Shown here: positions 1 to 7,637 of the stretch, piece after piece
How the letters are laid out: every line of letters begins with the position of its first letter
Numbering within the stretch: position 1 is the stretch's first letter
Assembly: GCF_026241155.1 (NCBI RefSeq)
Contig: NZ_JAPFGP010000018.1
Span: forward strand, 62,001-126,000
Origin: Paucibacter sp. PLA-PC-4
GTDB lineage: Bacteria > Pseudomonadota > Gammaproteobacteria > Burkholderiales > Burkholderiaceae_C
Length of the DNA stretch: 64,000 bases
Direction: 5' to 3'
Notes under the pieces: model-generated
What the model saw: only the letters and a program-made list of their open reading frames with translations
What the model was told of the DNA's origin: nothing
Databases searched by the model: none
Position numbers and translations under genes: made by a program

Positions 1-675
1 GCGCGTGTTGCCGTAAGCGGCATGAAGCGCTTCGAGCAACCTGTCCTCCAGGCGCGGCAGGCCGGCCGCATCGGTGAAGGCCTTGAAATAGCTCGGGTGC
101 TTGGTCTCGGGATAGAGGCCGACGCCATGAGTCTTGGCCAGCGCAATGACTTCCTGCAGGGTTGGGATTGGGTATTTGTTGTCGTGCGCCTTGTTGGTGA
201 GGCGCTGATCGCGCAGCCGCTCCTGGGCGCGGATATCGGCCCGGATCTCGGCGGCGGTGAAATCCTCGGCGAACCAGCCACCCATAGGCCGGCCGTCGAC
301 TTGCTTGACGGTGAGCCGGTCCGCATACTTCTCCAGCTCCCAGACATTGCTGCTGGTGTCCGTGCGGTGCAGCAGCGGCCGCCCATCGGCGCCGCGCTTG
401 ATACGGCCGTCGGCCTCCAGTTCGACCCGGGCCAGCAAGGGCTCATGGCGGGCCAGCAGCACGCCGTCCTTGCTCATGACCAGATCGGGCTCGATGTAGT
501 CGGCGCCCTGGGTAATGGCCAGCTCGTAGGCGGCTAGTGTGTGCTCGGGCAGATAGCCCGAGGCGCCGCGATGGGCGATCAGCAGCGGCAACTTGGCAGC
601 GGCGGGCAAACCCGTCTGGGCCAGGGCGGGCGAAGTCACCAGCAGGATCGCCAGGGTGGCAAGCAGCGTTTTCAT
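1..675 (-). CDS. glpQ: Glycerophosphodiester phosphodiesterase, periplasmic (3' end cut by window edge)
   Basis: The minus strand reads from an ATG at 675 through 225 open codons to the window edge, so the C-terminus is missing. The product begins with a cleavable signal peptide (about residues 1-19, ending ALA-Q) and carries the GDPD signature: HRGASGYLPEHT with H35 and R36, the metal-ligand pair E62/D64 in IEPDL, and H77 in RHEPL. The family hydrolyses deacylated phospholipids (glycerophosphodiesters) to glycerol-3-phosphate and an alcohol in a metal-dependent reaction; export implies the periplasm. It follows the histidine kinase gene by about 31 nt on the same strand, so it could be the last gene of the 3786-to-1 transcription unit. 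The glpQ symbol is by family; substrate preference cannot be read from sequence. Confidence 0.9.
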   Translation of the reverse strand, partial: MKTLLATLAILLVTSPALAQTGLPAAAKLPLLIAHRGASGYLPEHTLAAYELAITQGADYIEPDLVMSKDGVLLARHEPLLARVELEADGRIKRGADGRPLLHRTDTSSNVWELEKYADRLTVKQVDGRPMGGWFAEDFTAAEIRADIRAQERLRDQRLTNKAHDNKYPIPTLQEVIALAKTHGVGLYPETKHPSYFKAFTDAAGLPRLEDRLLEALHAAYGNTR

Positions 676-706
676 CCGGACTCCTTGTTAGCAGCCGCAG
701 CATGCC

Positions 707-1954
707 TCAAAGCCGCAGCGCCACGCGCACCCAGCCACTCTCTTGCTTGCCCATCATCTGATAACCCAGCCCATGGCGCTCGCACAGGCGCTGGACGATG
801 GACAGGCCCAATCCGAAACCGGCGCTGGTCTGCCGCTCGCCCGAACCGCCGCTGGCAAGACCCGGCCCTTCGTTCTCGACCCACAGCTCACCGTCGGCCC
901 ATCGCAGGCGCACCAGGGCGCCCGGCGCATGCTGGGCGGCATTGGCCAGCAAATTGTTCAGTATCACCGCCAGCACCTCGGGCTGGCCGATCAGGTCGAG
1001 CGCCGGGTCTATGTCCAGCTCGAAGGGCGCCACCGGCGCTGAGCGCGCCAAGGCCGCCGCCCGCTGCAGTTCCAGCGCCTGCAGCACCAGGGCCAGCAAG
1101 CGGTAGCGGCGCGGCGGCAGCAACTCAAGCTCTCGCGCCAGGGCCAGCAGGCTCTGCACCGTCTGCGTCATGCTGCGGCAGGCCTCGCGGATGCGCGCCA
1201 GCGGCGCCTGGGCATGCGCCGGCAGGTCGCCGCGCGCCTGCAGCAGCTCGGCCGAGTTGGCGATCACGGCCAGCGGCGTACGCAGCTCATGGCTGGCATC
1301 ACGGCCGAACTGCTGCTCGCGCTCGGCGAAATCCTTGTTGCGCTGCCAGGCCGCCTTCAGCGTTTCGGCCAGCCGGCCCAGCTCGTTGCGCGGGAAGTTC
1401 TGCAGCTCGATCGGCGGTTCGGTGCCGGGCGGCGCCTCGCGCAGGGCCTGATCCAGCCGCGCCAGCGGCCGCACCGCCTGGCGCGCCAGCCACCAGCCCA
1501 GGCCCAGCGACGCCAGCAGCAACACGCCGCACATCAGCCCCAGATTCCACAGAATGGCCGCGCGCTGCGGCCGCACTTCCAGCTGCTGGCTGACCTCGGC
1601 CACCAGCCACTGCTGTGGCTGCTCCAGCCGCAGCAGGTGGTAATGCCGCCCCTGCTCGCCGGCCAGCTCGCGCCGCGACGGGTGGGCCGCATGGGCGGCC
1701 GCCAGATCAGGCGGGAAGCTGCTCGCATCGGCATGCAGGCTGATGAAGCGGCGCAGCGGTGCCGGTGTGCCCTGGCCGGCCTGCGCCGCCTGCCGCTGAT
1801 GCTCGCCCTCCTCGGCCAGCATGCGTTCGAAGAAAGTGTCTTCCAGCGAGTACATCATCGCCATCGCCAGCAGCACGAAGAGCGTGCAGATGAAGAGGGT
1901 CAGGCCGCCGAAGGCCAGCACGATGCGCTGCTGCAGCGACCAGGCGGCCCTCAT
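707..1954 (-). CDS. Two-component sensor histidine kinase
   Basis: A 415-residue membrane kinase. It has a TM helix at about 10-34, a periplasmic loop to about 132, a second TM at about 135-157, then a HisKA domain with the phospho-acceptor H222 in DASHELRTPL. An HATPase_c domain follows with an N-box (NNLLANAAQH) and a G-box (GFGLGLSIV). The ATG at 1954 was chosen because it overlaps the stop of the upstream response regulator by 4 nt (ATGA), the classic translational coupling of a kinase-regulator pair. The open frame extends further upstream but that part lies inside the regulator gene and has shadow composition. The stimulus is unknown; the operon contains a DJ-1/PfpI protein and probably a phosphodiesterase. 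Confidence 0.93.
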   Translation of the reverse strand: MRAAWSLQQRIVLAFGGLTLFICTLFVLLAMAMMYSLEDTFFERMLAEEGEHQRQAAQAGQGTPAPLRRFISLHADASSFPPDLAAAHAAHPSRRELAGEQGRHYHLLRLEQPQQWLVAEVSQQLEVRPQRAAILWNLGLMCGVLLLASLGLGWWLARQAVRPLARLDQALREAPPGTEPPIELQNFPRNELGRLAETLKAAWQRNKDFAEREQQFGRDASHELRTPLAVIANSAELLQARGDLPAHAQAPLARIREACRSMTQTVQSLLALARELELLPPRRYRLLALVLQALELQRAAALARSAPVAPFELDIDPALDLIGQPEVLAVILNNLLANAAQHAPGALVRLRWADGELWVENEGPGLASGGSGERQTSAGFGLGLSIVQRLCERHGLGYQMMGKQESGWVRVALRL

Positions 1955-2658
1955 GCCGGCAGCTCGAGTCGGTAGCCCTGGCCGGGCAGGGTGCTGAGCA
2001 GCGGTGGCCGGTCGGGAAAGGGCTTGTCCAGCGCCTGGCGCAGCTGGTAGATGTGGGAGCGCAGTGCGTCCGAATCGGGCGGCTCGTCGCCCCACAGCCT
2101 GCGTGTCAGGGCCTCGCGGCTCACAAGGGCCGGATGCGCCTCGGCCAGGGCCAGCAGGATCTGCCAGCCCAGCGGCTGCAGCAGCAAGACCTGCCCCTGG
2201 CGACAGGCCTCGCGGCGGCGCCGGTCCAGGCTCAGCTCGCCCAGCACCAGCCGATGGGGTCGCTGCAGGCGCGGCCGGGCCGCCAGCGCCAGGCAACGCG
2301 CCGCCAACTCGGCCAGCTCGAAAGGCTTGCTCAGATAGTCGTCGGCGCCCTGGGCAAAGCCGGCCAGCTTGTCCTGCAACTGGTCGCGCGCGGTCAGCAT
2401 CAGCACCGGCAAATGGCGTTCGCTCTCGGACCTCAGCAGTGCGCAGACCTGCAGCCCGTCCAGGCGCGGCAGGTTCAGGTCCAGCAGCAGCAGGTCGTAG
2501 TCCTGCTCCAGCGCCATGCCCAGACCCAGCGCGCCATCACCGGCACAGTCGACACGGTGGCCCTGCAGGCCCAGGTACTCGGCCAGCGTGTCGGCCAACG
2601 CCGCATGATCCTCGATCAAGAGGATGTTCAGGCGCGGGCGCGACGGTATCTCGGTCAT
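1951..2658 (-). CDS. OmpR/PhoB-type response regulator
   Basis: A 235-residue regulator. The receiver domain (about residues 9-122) has the acidic pocket in LIEDH, the phospho-acceptor Asp in LLLLDLNLP, and the switch Lys in YLSKPFE. A winged-helix DNA-binding domain follows, ending RSHIYQLRQALDKPF then GYRLELPA. It is the partner of the histidine kinase it overlaps by 4 nt, and it starts 6 nt after the DJ-1-like gene ends, so the three are very likely one transcript. A 7-4-7 direct repeat at 3830-3847, just upstream of the first gene, is a plausible binding site for autoregulation (inference). Confidence 0.94.
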   Translation of the reverse strand: MTEIPSRPRLNILLIEDHAALADTLAEYLGLQGHRVDCAGDGALGLGMALEQDYDLLLLDLNLPRLDGLQVCALLRSESERHLPVLMLTARDQLQDKLAGFAQGADDYLSKPFELAELAARCLALAARPRLQRPHRLVLGELSLDRRRREACRQGQVLLLQPLGWQILLALAEAHPALVSREALTRRLWGDEPPDSDALRSHIYQLRQALDKPFPDRPPLLSTLPGQGYRLELPA

Positions 2659-2664
2659 TGGGGC

Positions 2665-3786
2665 TCAACTCTCCAGTTCGGCCAGCAATTGTCGGGCACG
2701 TGCATGGTCGGGCTGCTGCAGCAGCACGCGCTTGAGTAGCGCGATCGCCTCGGGCTTGTGGCCGAGCTTTGCATGGACGCTGGCCAGGGCCGCCGTCATG
2801 CCGGCATGGTCGGGTGCCAGCTGATGGGCTTGGGCAAGCATGGCCAGCGCGATGTTCAGCCGCTCGGACGCGGCCCCGCCCTCGCTGAGCAGCAAGCCGT
2901 AAGTGCCCAACAGCAGCGGATCATGGCGGCCGGCCTCGGCGGAAGCGGCAGCGCCGTTGCCGGCGAGATGACGCTCGATCAGTACCATCGTGGCCTCTTC
3001 GATGCTGGGCGTTCGTGCCACCGGTGTGCGGCCCAAAGCCTGCAGCAGGGCCTCTACCAGCGGCGGGGTCGACAGCGGATTTTGGCCGGTGATCAGCCGC
3101 TCATCGCTGACCACCAGGGGCAGCATCAGGCCGCGCGACTCGTAGCGCGCACCCTGGGCTTGCAAGGCGTCCTCCAGCAGAAAGGGCAGCTGGCTCAGGG
3201 TCTTGCCAGAGAAGCGGCGCTCCTCCGCGTTGCTGAAGCCGGTCACGCGCCGCCCGGCCAGCAGCGGCCGGCCATCGGTGCTCTTAAGGTCTAGCAGGGC
3301 CGCCGGGCCGTGGCAGACCGCCGCCAGAACGCCGCCGCGCTGCCAGACCCCGCTCAGCAGTCGCTGCAGCGGCGCATCGCTGCGCAGATCGAACATCGGT
3401 CCTTTGCCGCCCAGCACCAGCACGGCCGCATAGTCGGCCGGCCTAAGCCCGGCCGTCGGCAGCGTAGCCTGCAGCCTGGCCATCAGCGCGGCATCGGCTT
3501 TGACTTGGCGCGCCGTGCTCTCACCGGAGGGCCGGCCCACGGGCGCGCCGCCCTTGGGGCTGGCGATGTCGAATGCCACCCCATTGGCCTGCAGCAGCTG
3601 GGCTGCCAGCGCGAACTCGTGGAAGTCATAGCCCAGCTTGCCGCCGTCCTCGGCCTGGCCGTGGCTACTGAGCACCAGCAGCACGCGCGGCTCAGCAGCC
3701 ATGGCCGCAGCCGTCAGGGGACTGGCCAGGCCGAGGGTCGCAGCAACGACCAGCAGCAGGCGACGCGAAGTCTTGATCTGGGGCAT
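2665..3786 (-). CDS. Exported DJ-1/PfpI (Hsp31-like) domain protein with C-terminal TPR repeats
   Basis: A 373-residue protein with a signal peptide (about 1-31, ending AAAMAAE). The DJ-1/PfpI domain spans about 34-255, with the nucleophile elbow AVCHGPA (C158, H159), the Hsp31-type GGKGPMFD segment and a conserved Glu at E57 (YDFHEF). The last 75 or so residues form two TPR-like helical hairpins (MLAQAHQLAPDHAGM, then LLKRVLLQQPDHARA). DJ-1/Hsp31 relatives act as glyoxalase III, deglycase/chaperone or amidohydrolase, and which applies here cannot be told. Export plus a fused TPR tail is unusual, as most Hsp31 proteins are cytoplasmic. It is the first gene of the operon with the response regulator and kinase. 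Confidence 0.85.
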   Translation of the reverse strand: MPQIKTSRRLLLVVAATLGLASPLTAAAMAAEPRVLLVLSSHGQAEDGGKLGYDFHEFALAAQLLQANGVAFDIASPKGGAPVGRPSGESTARQVKADAALMARLQATLPTAGLRPADYAAVLVLGGKGPMFDLRSDAPLQRLLSGVWQRGGVLAAVCHGPAALLDLKSTDGRPLLAGRRVTGFSNAEERRFSGKTLSQLPFLLEDALQAQGARYESRGLMLPLVVSDERLITGQNPLSTPPLVEALLQALGRTPVARTPSIEEATMVLIERHLAGNGAAASAEAGRHDPLLLGTYGLLLSEGGAASERLNIALAMLAQAHQLAPDHAGMTAALASVHAKLGHKPEAIALLKRVLLQQPDHARARQLLAELES

Positions 3787-3829
3787 GAGCGGCTCCGGTG
3801 ATGAGGATGCGACAGCCTAGAAAGCCGGG

Positions 3830-3847
3830 CGTGAAGTCGCCGTGAAG
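3830..3847 (-). promoter_or_regulatory. Direct repeat CGTGAAG-N4-CGTGAAG, candidate response-regulator box
   Basis: Two identical heptamers spaced 11 bp start-to-start lie 44-61 bp upstream of the DJ-1-like start codon. OmpR-family regulators usually bind head-to-tail as dimers on direct repeats with one-turn spacing, and this operon encodes such a regulator. That the pair binds here is inference. Confidence 0.45.
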
Positions 3848-3957
3848 CCGGATCACTTTTTCTTTTCGCCGTGCGAATCTTTTGCCCGCGAATCCTGCTC
3901 TTGCTTGTCGAGGCGATCGAGACACAAGTCCTCGACCACGCAAACGAACGAGGAGTT

Positions 3958-4161
3958 GTGAGGCTTCATTTCAAGAACCTGCCGGCCTGGGAACGGCTGC
4001 TGCGCGGCGTCTGTGCACTGGCCCTCGAAGCGGTCACACTGCTGCTGGTGCCGAGCAGCCCCTGGGCCTGGCTGCTGGCCGCTGGCGCCGCCGGCGCGCT
4101 GCTCTCGGGTCTGCTGGGCTTTTGCCCGGCCTGCGCGCTGATTGGGCGCGAGCTGGGTTGA
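3958..4161 (+). CDS. Small inner-membrane protein, DUF2892 (YgaP transmembrane-like)
   Basis: A 67-residue protein with two hydrophobic helices separated by a short turn. It ends in GLLGFCPACALIGRELG, which matches the DUF2892 C-terminal pattern GxxGFCPxYxxxG. The GTG at 3958 was chosen because it gives the usual family length and follows a GAGGAG ribosome-binding site, although the 2-nt spacer is tight. The frame is open back to a GTG at 3871, so the true start is uncertain. Function is unknown; in YgaP the same segment tethers a rhodanese domain, absent here. It is transcribed divergently from the DJ-1/two-component unit. Confidence 0.7.
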   Translation: MRLHFKNLPAWERLLRGVCALALEAVTLLLVPSSPWAWLLAAGAAGALLSGLLGFCPACALIGRELG

Positions 4162-4321
4162 ATCTCGAACCGGACGAGACCGCCAGACGCTCTGCCCCCA
4201 GACCGCGCGCAGCAGCGGCTGGGTCGCGACGATAGCCTTCAGCGTGCCAGGCATCTCCCTAGAATGGCGCGCGCCACTCGCCCCCACACCTCACCCCACC
4301 CGCCAGCGATCACCGCAGCGC

Positions 4322-4981
4322 ATGCACATTCTCCTGATCGAAGACGACCTCTCCCTGGGTTCCGCCCTGCTGGGCGCCCTGCAGCTGGACGCCTTCAGCG
4401 TGCAGTGGCTGCGGCGTGCCGGCGATGCCCCTCGCTGCCTGGACGACGCGAACTGCAGCGCCGTGGTCCTGGACCTTGGCTTGCCCGACGGCAGCGGGCT
4501 GGACCTGATGCGGCGCTGGCGCGCCCAGGACGTACTGACTCCGATCCTGCTCATCACCGCCCAGGGCAGCCTGGATGCCCGCCTGACCGGGCTGGACGCC
4601 GGCGCGGATGACTACCTGGTCAAGCCCTTCGAAACACCCGAGCTGCTCGCCCGCCTGCGCGCGGTGCTGCGGCGGCAGGCGGCCCAGGCCGGCGACACCT
4701 GGCGCTTCGGCGCGCTGAGCCTGCTGCCACGGCAGTCACTGGCCCAGCTGGAGGGTCAGACGCTCGAGCTCACGCCGCGCGAGTTCCAGCTCCTGCTGGC
4801 CCTGGCCGAAGGCCGCGGCGAGGTGGTCGGAAAGCGGACGCTGGCCCAGCGGCTGGAGCCGCTGGGTGAGGCGCTGGGCACCACCGTACTGCAGATGCAC
4901 CTGAGCAATCTGCGGCGCAAGATCGGCGCGCATCGCATCGGCACGCTGCGCGGCGTCGGCTACTGGCTGGAGTCGCTGTGA
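4322..4981 (+). CDS. OmpR-type response regulator (QseB/PmrA-like)
   Basis: A 219-residue regulator starting at ATG 4322 (MHILLIEDD). The receiver has its acidic pair in IEDD, the phospho-acceptor Asp in VVLDLGLPDGSG and Lys in YLVKPFE; a C-terminal winged helix ends in HLSNLRRKIG and RGVGYWLE. Sequence style and gene order (regulator then kinase) resemble QseBC/PmrAB-type systems. It overlaps the downstream kinase by 4 nt (GTGA). The frame is open upstream to 4142 but the extra residues have no domain similarity, so the internal ATG is preferred. Confidence 0.93.
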   Translation: MHILLIEDDLSLGSALLGALQLDAFSVQWLRRAGDAPRCLDDANCSAVVLDLGLPDGSGLDLMRRWRAQDVLTPILLITAQGSLDARLTGLDAGADDYLVKPFETPELLARLRAVLRRQAAQAGDTWRFGALSLLPRQSLAQLEGQTLELTPREFQLLLALAEGRGEVVGKRTLAQRLEPLGEALGTTVLQMHLSNLRRKIGAHRIGTLRGVGYWLESL

Positions 4982-6330
4982 GGCGCAGCCTGGCCACGCG
5001 CCTGGTCGGTACCCTGCTGCTGGCCTTCGCCCTGATCTCGCTGCTGATCCTGTTCCAGAACTTCTGGAGCCTGCGTCAGCAGCAGACCGAGCAATCGCAG
5101 GCGGCGCAGCTGGGTGGGCTGCTGTCTCAGACCTTGGCCGCACTCGCAGACGAGGACTCGGCGCGCCTGGCGTTGCAAGGCTTCATGGGCGAATACGCGC
5201 AGCTGCGCCGCGAGATGAATGCAGAGGTGGGCCCGGTCTCGGTGCAGCTGCTGCGTGCCGATGGCCGGCCGGTGTTTCGCAGCGACCCTCAGCAGGCAGA
5301 TCCCGCCTGGCCGGCAGGGCTGAGCCGGCAGGTGCAGGGCGAACGCGCGCTGATGGTCTACGTCGCCAAGGGCCCGCGCTGGACCTTGCGGGTGTTGGAG
5401 CCGCTGCCCGGCGACGCGCAGCTGCTGCGGTGGCTGATCGAGCAGATCGGGCCCAGCCTGCTTATGGCCCTGCCCCTGCTTGCGCTGCCGATCTGGCTGG
5501 CCGTGCGCAGCGGCCTGCGCCCGCTGCGCGACTTCACTGCCCGCGTCAGCGCGCTGGATACGCGGCGCGACCTGCAGGCACTGGATCTCGACCTGCGCTA
5601 TGCCGAGCTGCAGCCGCTGGCGCGGGTCCTGGACGAGCTGCTCGCCCGGCTGCGCGAGCGGCTGGCCCATGAGCGCGCCTTCGTCCACGACGCCGCCCAT
5701 GAGCTGCGCACGCCGCTGGCCGCGCTGGGCGCGCAGGCCCATCTGCTGCTGCACAGCCCCGACGAACCCGGCCGCCAAGCCGCCGCCCAGGCCTTGCAGC
5801 AGGATGTGCAGCGCACCGCCCATCTCTCGCAGCAACTGCTGGACCTGGCCGCAATGGATCCGGCACATAGCGGCGCGACCGCCGAGACGCTCGATCTGAG
5901 CGAGCTGTGCGGCCTGGTGCTGCGGCAGGCCTACCCGCAGGCCAGGCAGCGCGGGGTCCAGCTGTCGCTGGAGGGTCCGGATCAGCTTCGCTGGCAGGGC
6001 GACCGCCGGGCGCTGCATTCCCTTCTGCAGAACCTGGTGGACAACGCGCTGCGCTACGGCGCCCGCGCGGTGGAGCTGCAGCTGCACGACGCCCCCACGG
6101 GCCCATTGCTGGCCGTGCGCGACGACGGCCCCGGCATCGCCACCGAGCACCAGGCACTGATGTTCGAGCGCTTCTGGCGCGGCTCGCAGCGCGAGGAGCC
6201 CGGCACCGGCCTGGGCCTGGCCATCGTCCGGCAGGCGGTCGAGCGCCTGGGCGCCGGGCTGCGCTGCGGCCCGGGCCTGCAGGGGCGGGGCATCGGCTTC
6301 GAGCTGAGCCTGCCGCAGCGCCGGCTTTAG
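4978..6330 (+). CDS. Two-component sensor histidine kinase (QseC-like)
   Basis: A 450-residue kinase starting with GTG at 4978, overlapping the regulator stop codon. TM1 lies at about 8-30, followed by a periplasmic sensor region (about 31-155) and TM2 at about 156-178. The HisKA domain has H241 in HDAAHELRTPL, and HATPase_c has NLVDNALRYG, DDGPGI and GTGLGLAIV. The domain layout fits QseC/PmrB-type kinases that sense cell-envelope or cation signals, but no ligand motif is visible. Its stop codon lies within the first half of a CTTTAG-N5-CTTTAG repeat preceding the serine hydrolase gene. Confidence 0.93.
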   Translation: MRRSLATRLVGTLLLAFALISLLILFQNFWSLRQQQTEQSQAAQLGGLLSQTLAALADEDSARLALQGFMGEYAQLRREMNAEVGPVSVQLLRADGRPVFRSDPQQADPAWPAGLSRQVQGERALMVYVAKGPRWTLRVLEPLPGDAQLLRWLIEQIGPSLLMALPLLALPIWLAVRSGLRPLRDFTARVSALDTRRDLQALDLDLRYAELQPLARVLDELLARLRERLAHERAFVHDAAHELRTPLAALGAQAHLLLHSPDEPGRQAAAQALQQDVQRTAHLSQQLLDLAAMDPAHSGATAETLDLSELCGLVLRQAYPQARQRGVQLSLEGPDQLRWQGDRRALHSLLQNLVDNALRYGARAVELQLHDAPTGPLLAVRDDGPGIATEHQALMFERFWRGSQREEPGTGLGLAIVRQAVERLGAGLRCGPGLQGRGIGFELSLPQRRL

Positions 6331-6341
6331 CGTTTCTTTAG
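6325..6341 (+). promoter_or_regulatory. Direct repeat CTTTAG-N5-CTTTAG, candidate PmrA/QseB-type operator
   Basis: Two identical hexamers with 11-bp periodicity overlap the end of the kinase gene and sit about 50 bp before the lipoprotein serine hydrolase start. The geometry matches the known PmrA/QseB box (YTTAAK-N5-YTTAAK). An AAAAAT hexamer at 6353-6358 lies about 11 bp downstream, where a -10 element of a regulator-dependent promoter would be. The functional assignment is inference. Confidence 0.45.
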
Positions 6342-6391
6342 GGTCGGTCTCCAAAAATGCGAGGCATCTCAACCACGACCTGCCGCCGTCT

Positions 6392-7555
6392 ATGCGCCTC
6401 TTTGCCCCGGGCCGTCGCGCCCTCCTCCTTTTCCCGCTGCTCCTGTCTCTAATCCTGCTGGGCGGCTGCGGCGGCGGCGAGGACTTGGAAGAAATCCGCC
6501 ATCCCGAGCTACGCCAGGAGCGCCAACGCCTGGGCGAGACGGCGCGCGCCAGCCTGGCCGGCGGCCTGGTGGGCGTGCTCTACGGCAGCCAGCATGAGGC
6601 TCTGCAGAAGCTCTACCTCGCCACGGCCGGGCTGGAGCGTACCGGCGGGGCCGCGCTGAGCGAGGGCGCCGTCTTCCAGATTGGCTCGCTGGCCAAGTCC
6701 ATGACGGCGGCACTTGCGGCCGAACAGGTGCGGCAGGGCAGGCTGCGCTGGGACAGCCGCCCGGCGGACTGGCTGCCCGAGCTGGCGGGCCGGCTGCACC
6801 CCGCCTATGCCGGCCTCACGCTGGCCCATCTGCTGGACCATCGCGGCGGCCTGCCCGCGCTGCAGGATCCGGCCGAGCTCGAAAATCTGGCCGCCTTCCT
6901 GGCCGCGCAGCCCGAGCCTCTGCCCAACACCGACCGCGGCCGCCGCCGTCTGATGAGTCGCTGGCTGCTGGAGACCGCGCCGGCCAGCCCGCCGGGCCAG
7001 GAGGTCAGCTACTCCAACGCGGGCTATGTCATCGCGGGCGCCCTGCTGGAGGCGGCGACGGGCCAGGACTTCGACGTCCTGCTTCGCAACTGGGCACAGG
7101 GCCTGGGCCTCGAACTCAGGCAGGGCTCGGCGGTCCCTGGGCATCAGGGCGCGAGCCCGGCCGCGCTGGCACCCTACCAGCCCCTGCCGCCGCCCTGGCA
7201 TGCCTGGGTTGACGGCGCGATGAAGCCGGCAGGCAATGCCTGGCTCGACGCGGCCGGCTATGGCCACTGGCTGGCGGAGCACCAGCGGGCGCTGCAGGGC
7301 AAGCGCCATGGCCTGGCCCCAGACTATGTGCAGCGGCTACGCGAGCTGCCCGAGGGCGGCTACGCGCTGGGCTGGTCCGCCGGCCTGGTCCAGGGTCGGC
7401 GCGCCCTGGTCCACACCGGCGCCTACGCCGGCTTCATGGGCATGGCCTGGCTGCAACAGGATGGCAAGAAGAGCTTCTTCGCCCTCAGCAACACCGAGGG
7501 CGGCTGGGTGCTGGAGGCGCTGACCCAGGGCCTGCTGCAACTGGCGTTGCGCTGA
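6392..7555 (+). CDS. Lipoprotein serine hydrolase, beta-lactamase/DD-peptidase (class C) family
   Basis: A 387-residue protein with a lipoprotein signal (lipobox LGGC, lipidated C26), so it is probably anchored in the outer or inner membrane facing the periplasm. The penicillin-binding fold motifs are present: SxxK as S99-L-A-K102 in FQIGSLAKSM, YxN as YSN in EVSYSNAGY, and an HTG third motif in VHTGAYAGF. Members include DD-carboxypeptidases, esterases and class C beta-lactamases. Resistance activity is not implied, as the KTG motif is HTG, as in esterase-like members. It sits directly behind the two-component pair and a candidate regulator box, suggesting envelope-stress control. Confidence 0.88.
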   Translation: MRLFAPGRRALLLFPLLLSLILLGGCGGGEDLEEIRHPELRQERQRLGETARASLAGGLVGVLYGSQHEALQKLYLATAGLERTGGAALSEGAVFQIGSLAKSMTAALAAEQVRQGRLRWDSRPADWLPELAGRLHPAYAGLTLAHLLDHRGGLPALQDPAELENLAAFLAAQPEPLPNTDRGRRRLMSRWLLETAPASPPGQEVSYSNAGYVIAGALLEAATGQDFDVLLRNWAQGLGLELRQGSAVPGHQGASPAALAPYQPLPPPWHAWVDGAMKPAGNAWLDAAGYGHWLAEHQRALQGKRHGLAPDYVQRLRELPEGGYALGWSAGLVQGRRALVHTGAYAGFMGMAWLQQDGKKSFFALSNTEGGWVLEALTQGLLQLALR

Positions 7556-7637
7556 TCCTCTCAAGGAAACGTCGTGCGCCCCAAGTTACCTTGCTACTCC
7601 GGCGGGCTGGCTGGGCGCTGCCGGGCCCTGGGCGCGC

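Noticed and set aside
4960-6372. Minus-strand open frame of 470 codons
   Set aside because: Antisense to a full histidine kinase; Gln/Ala-rich shadow without motifs.
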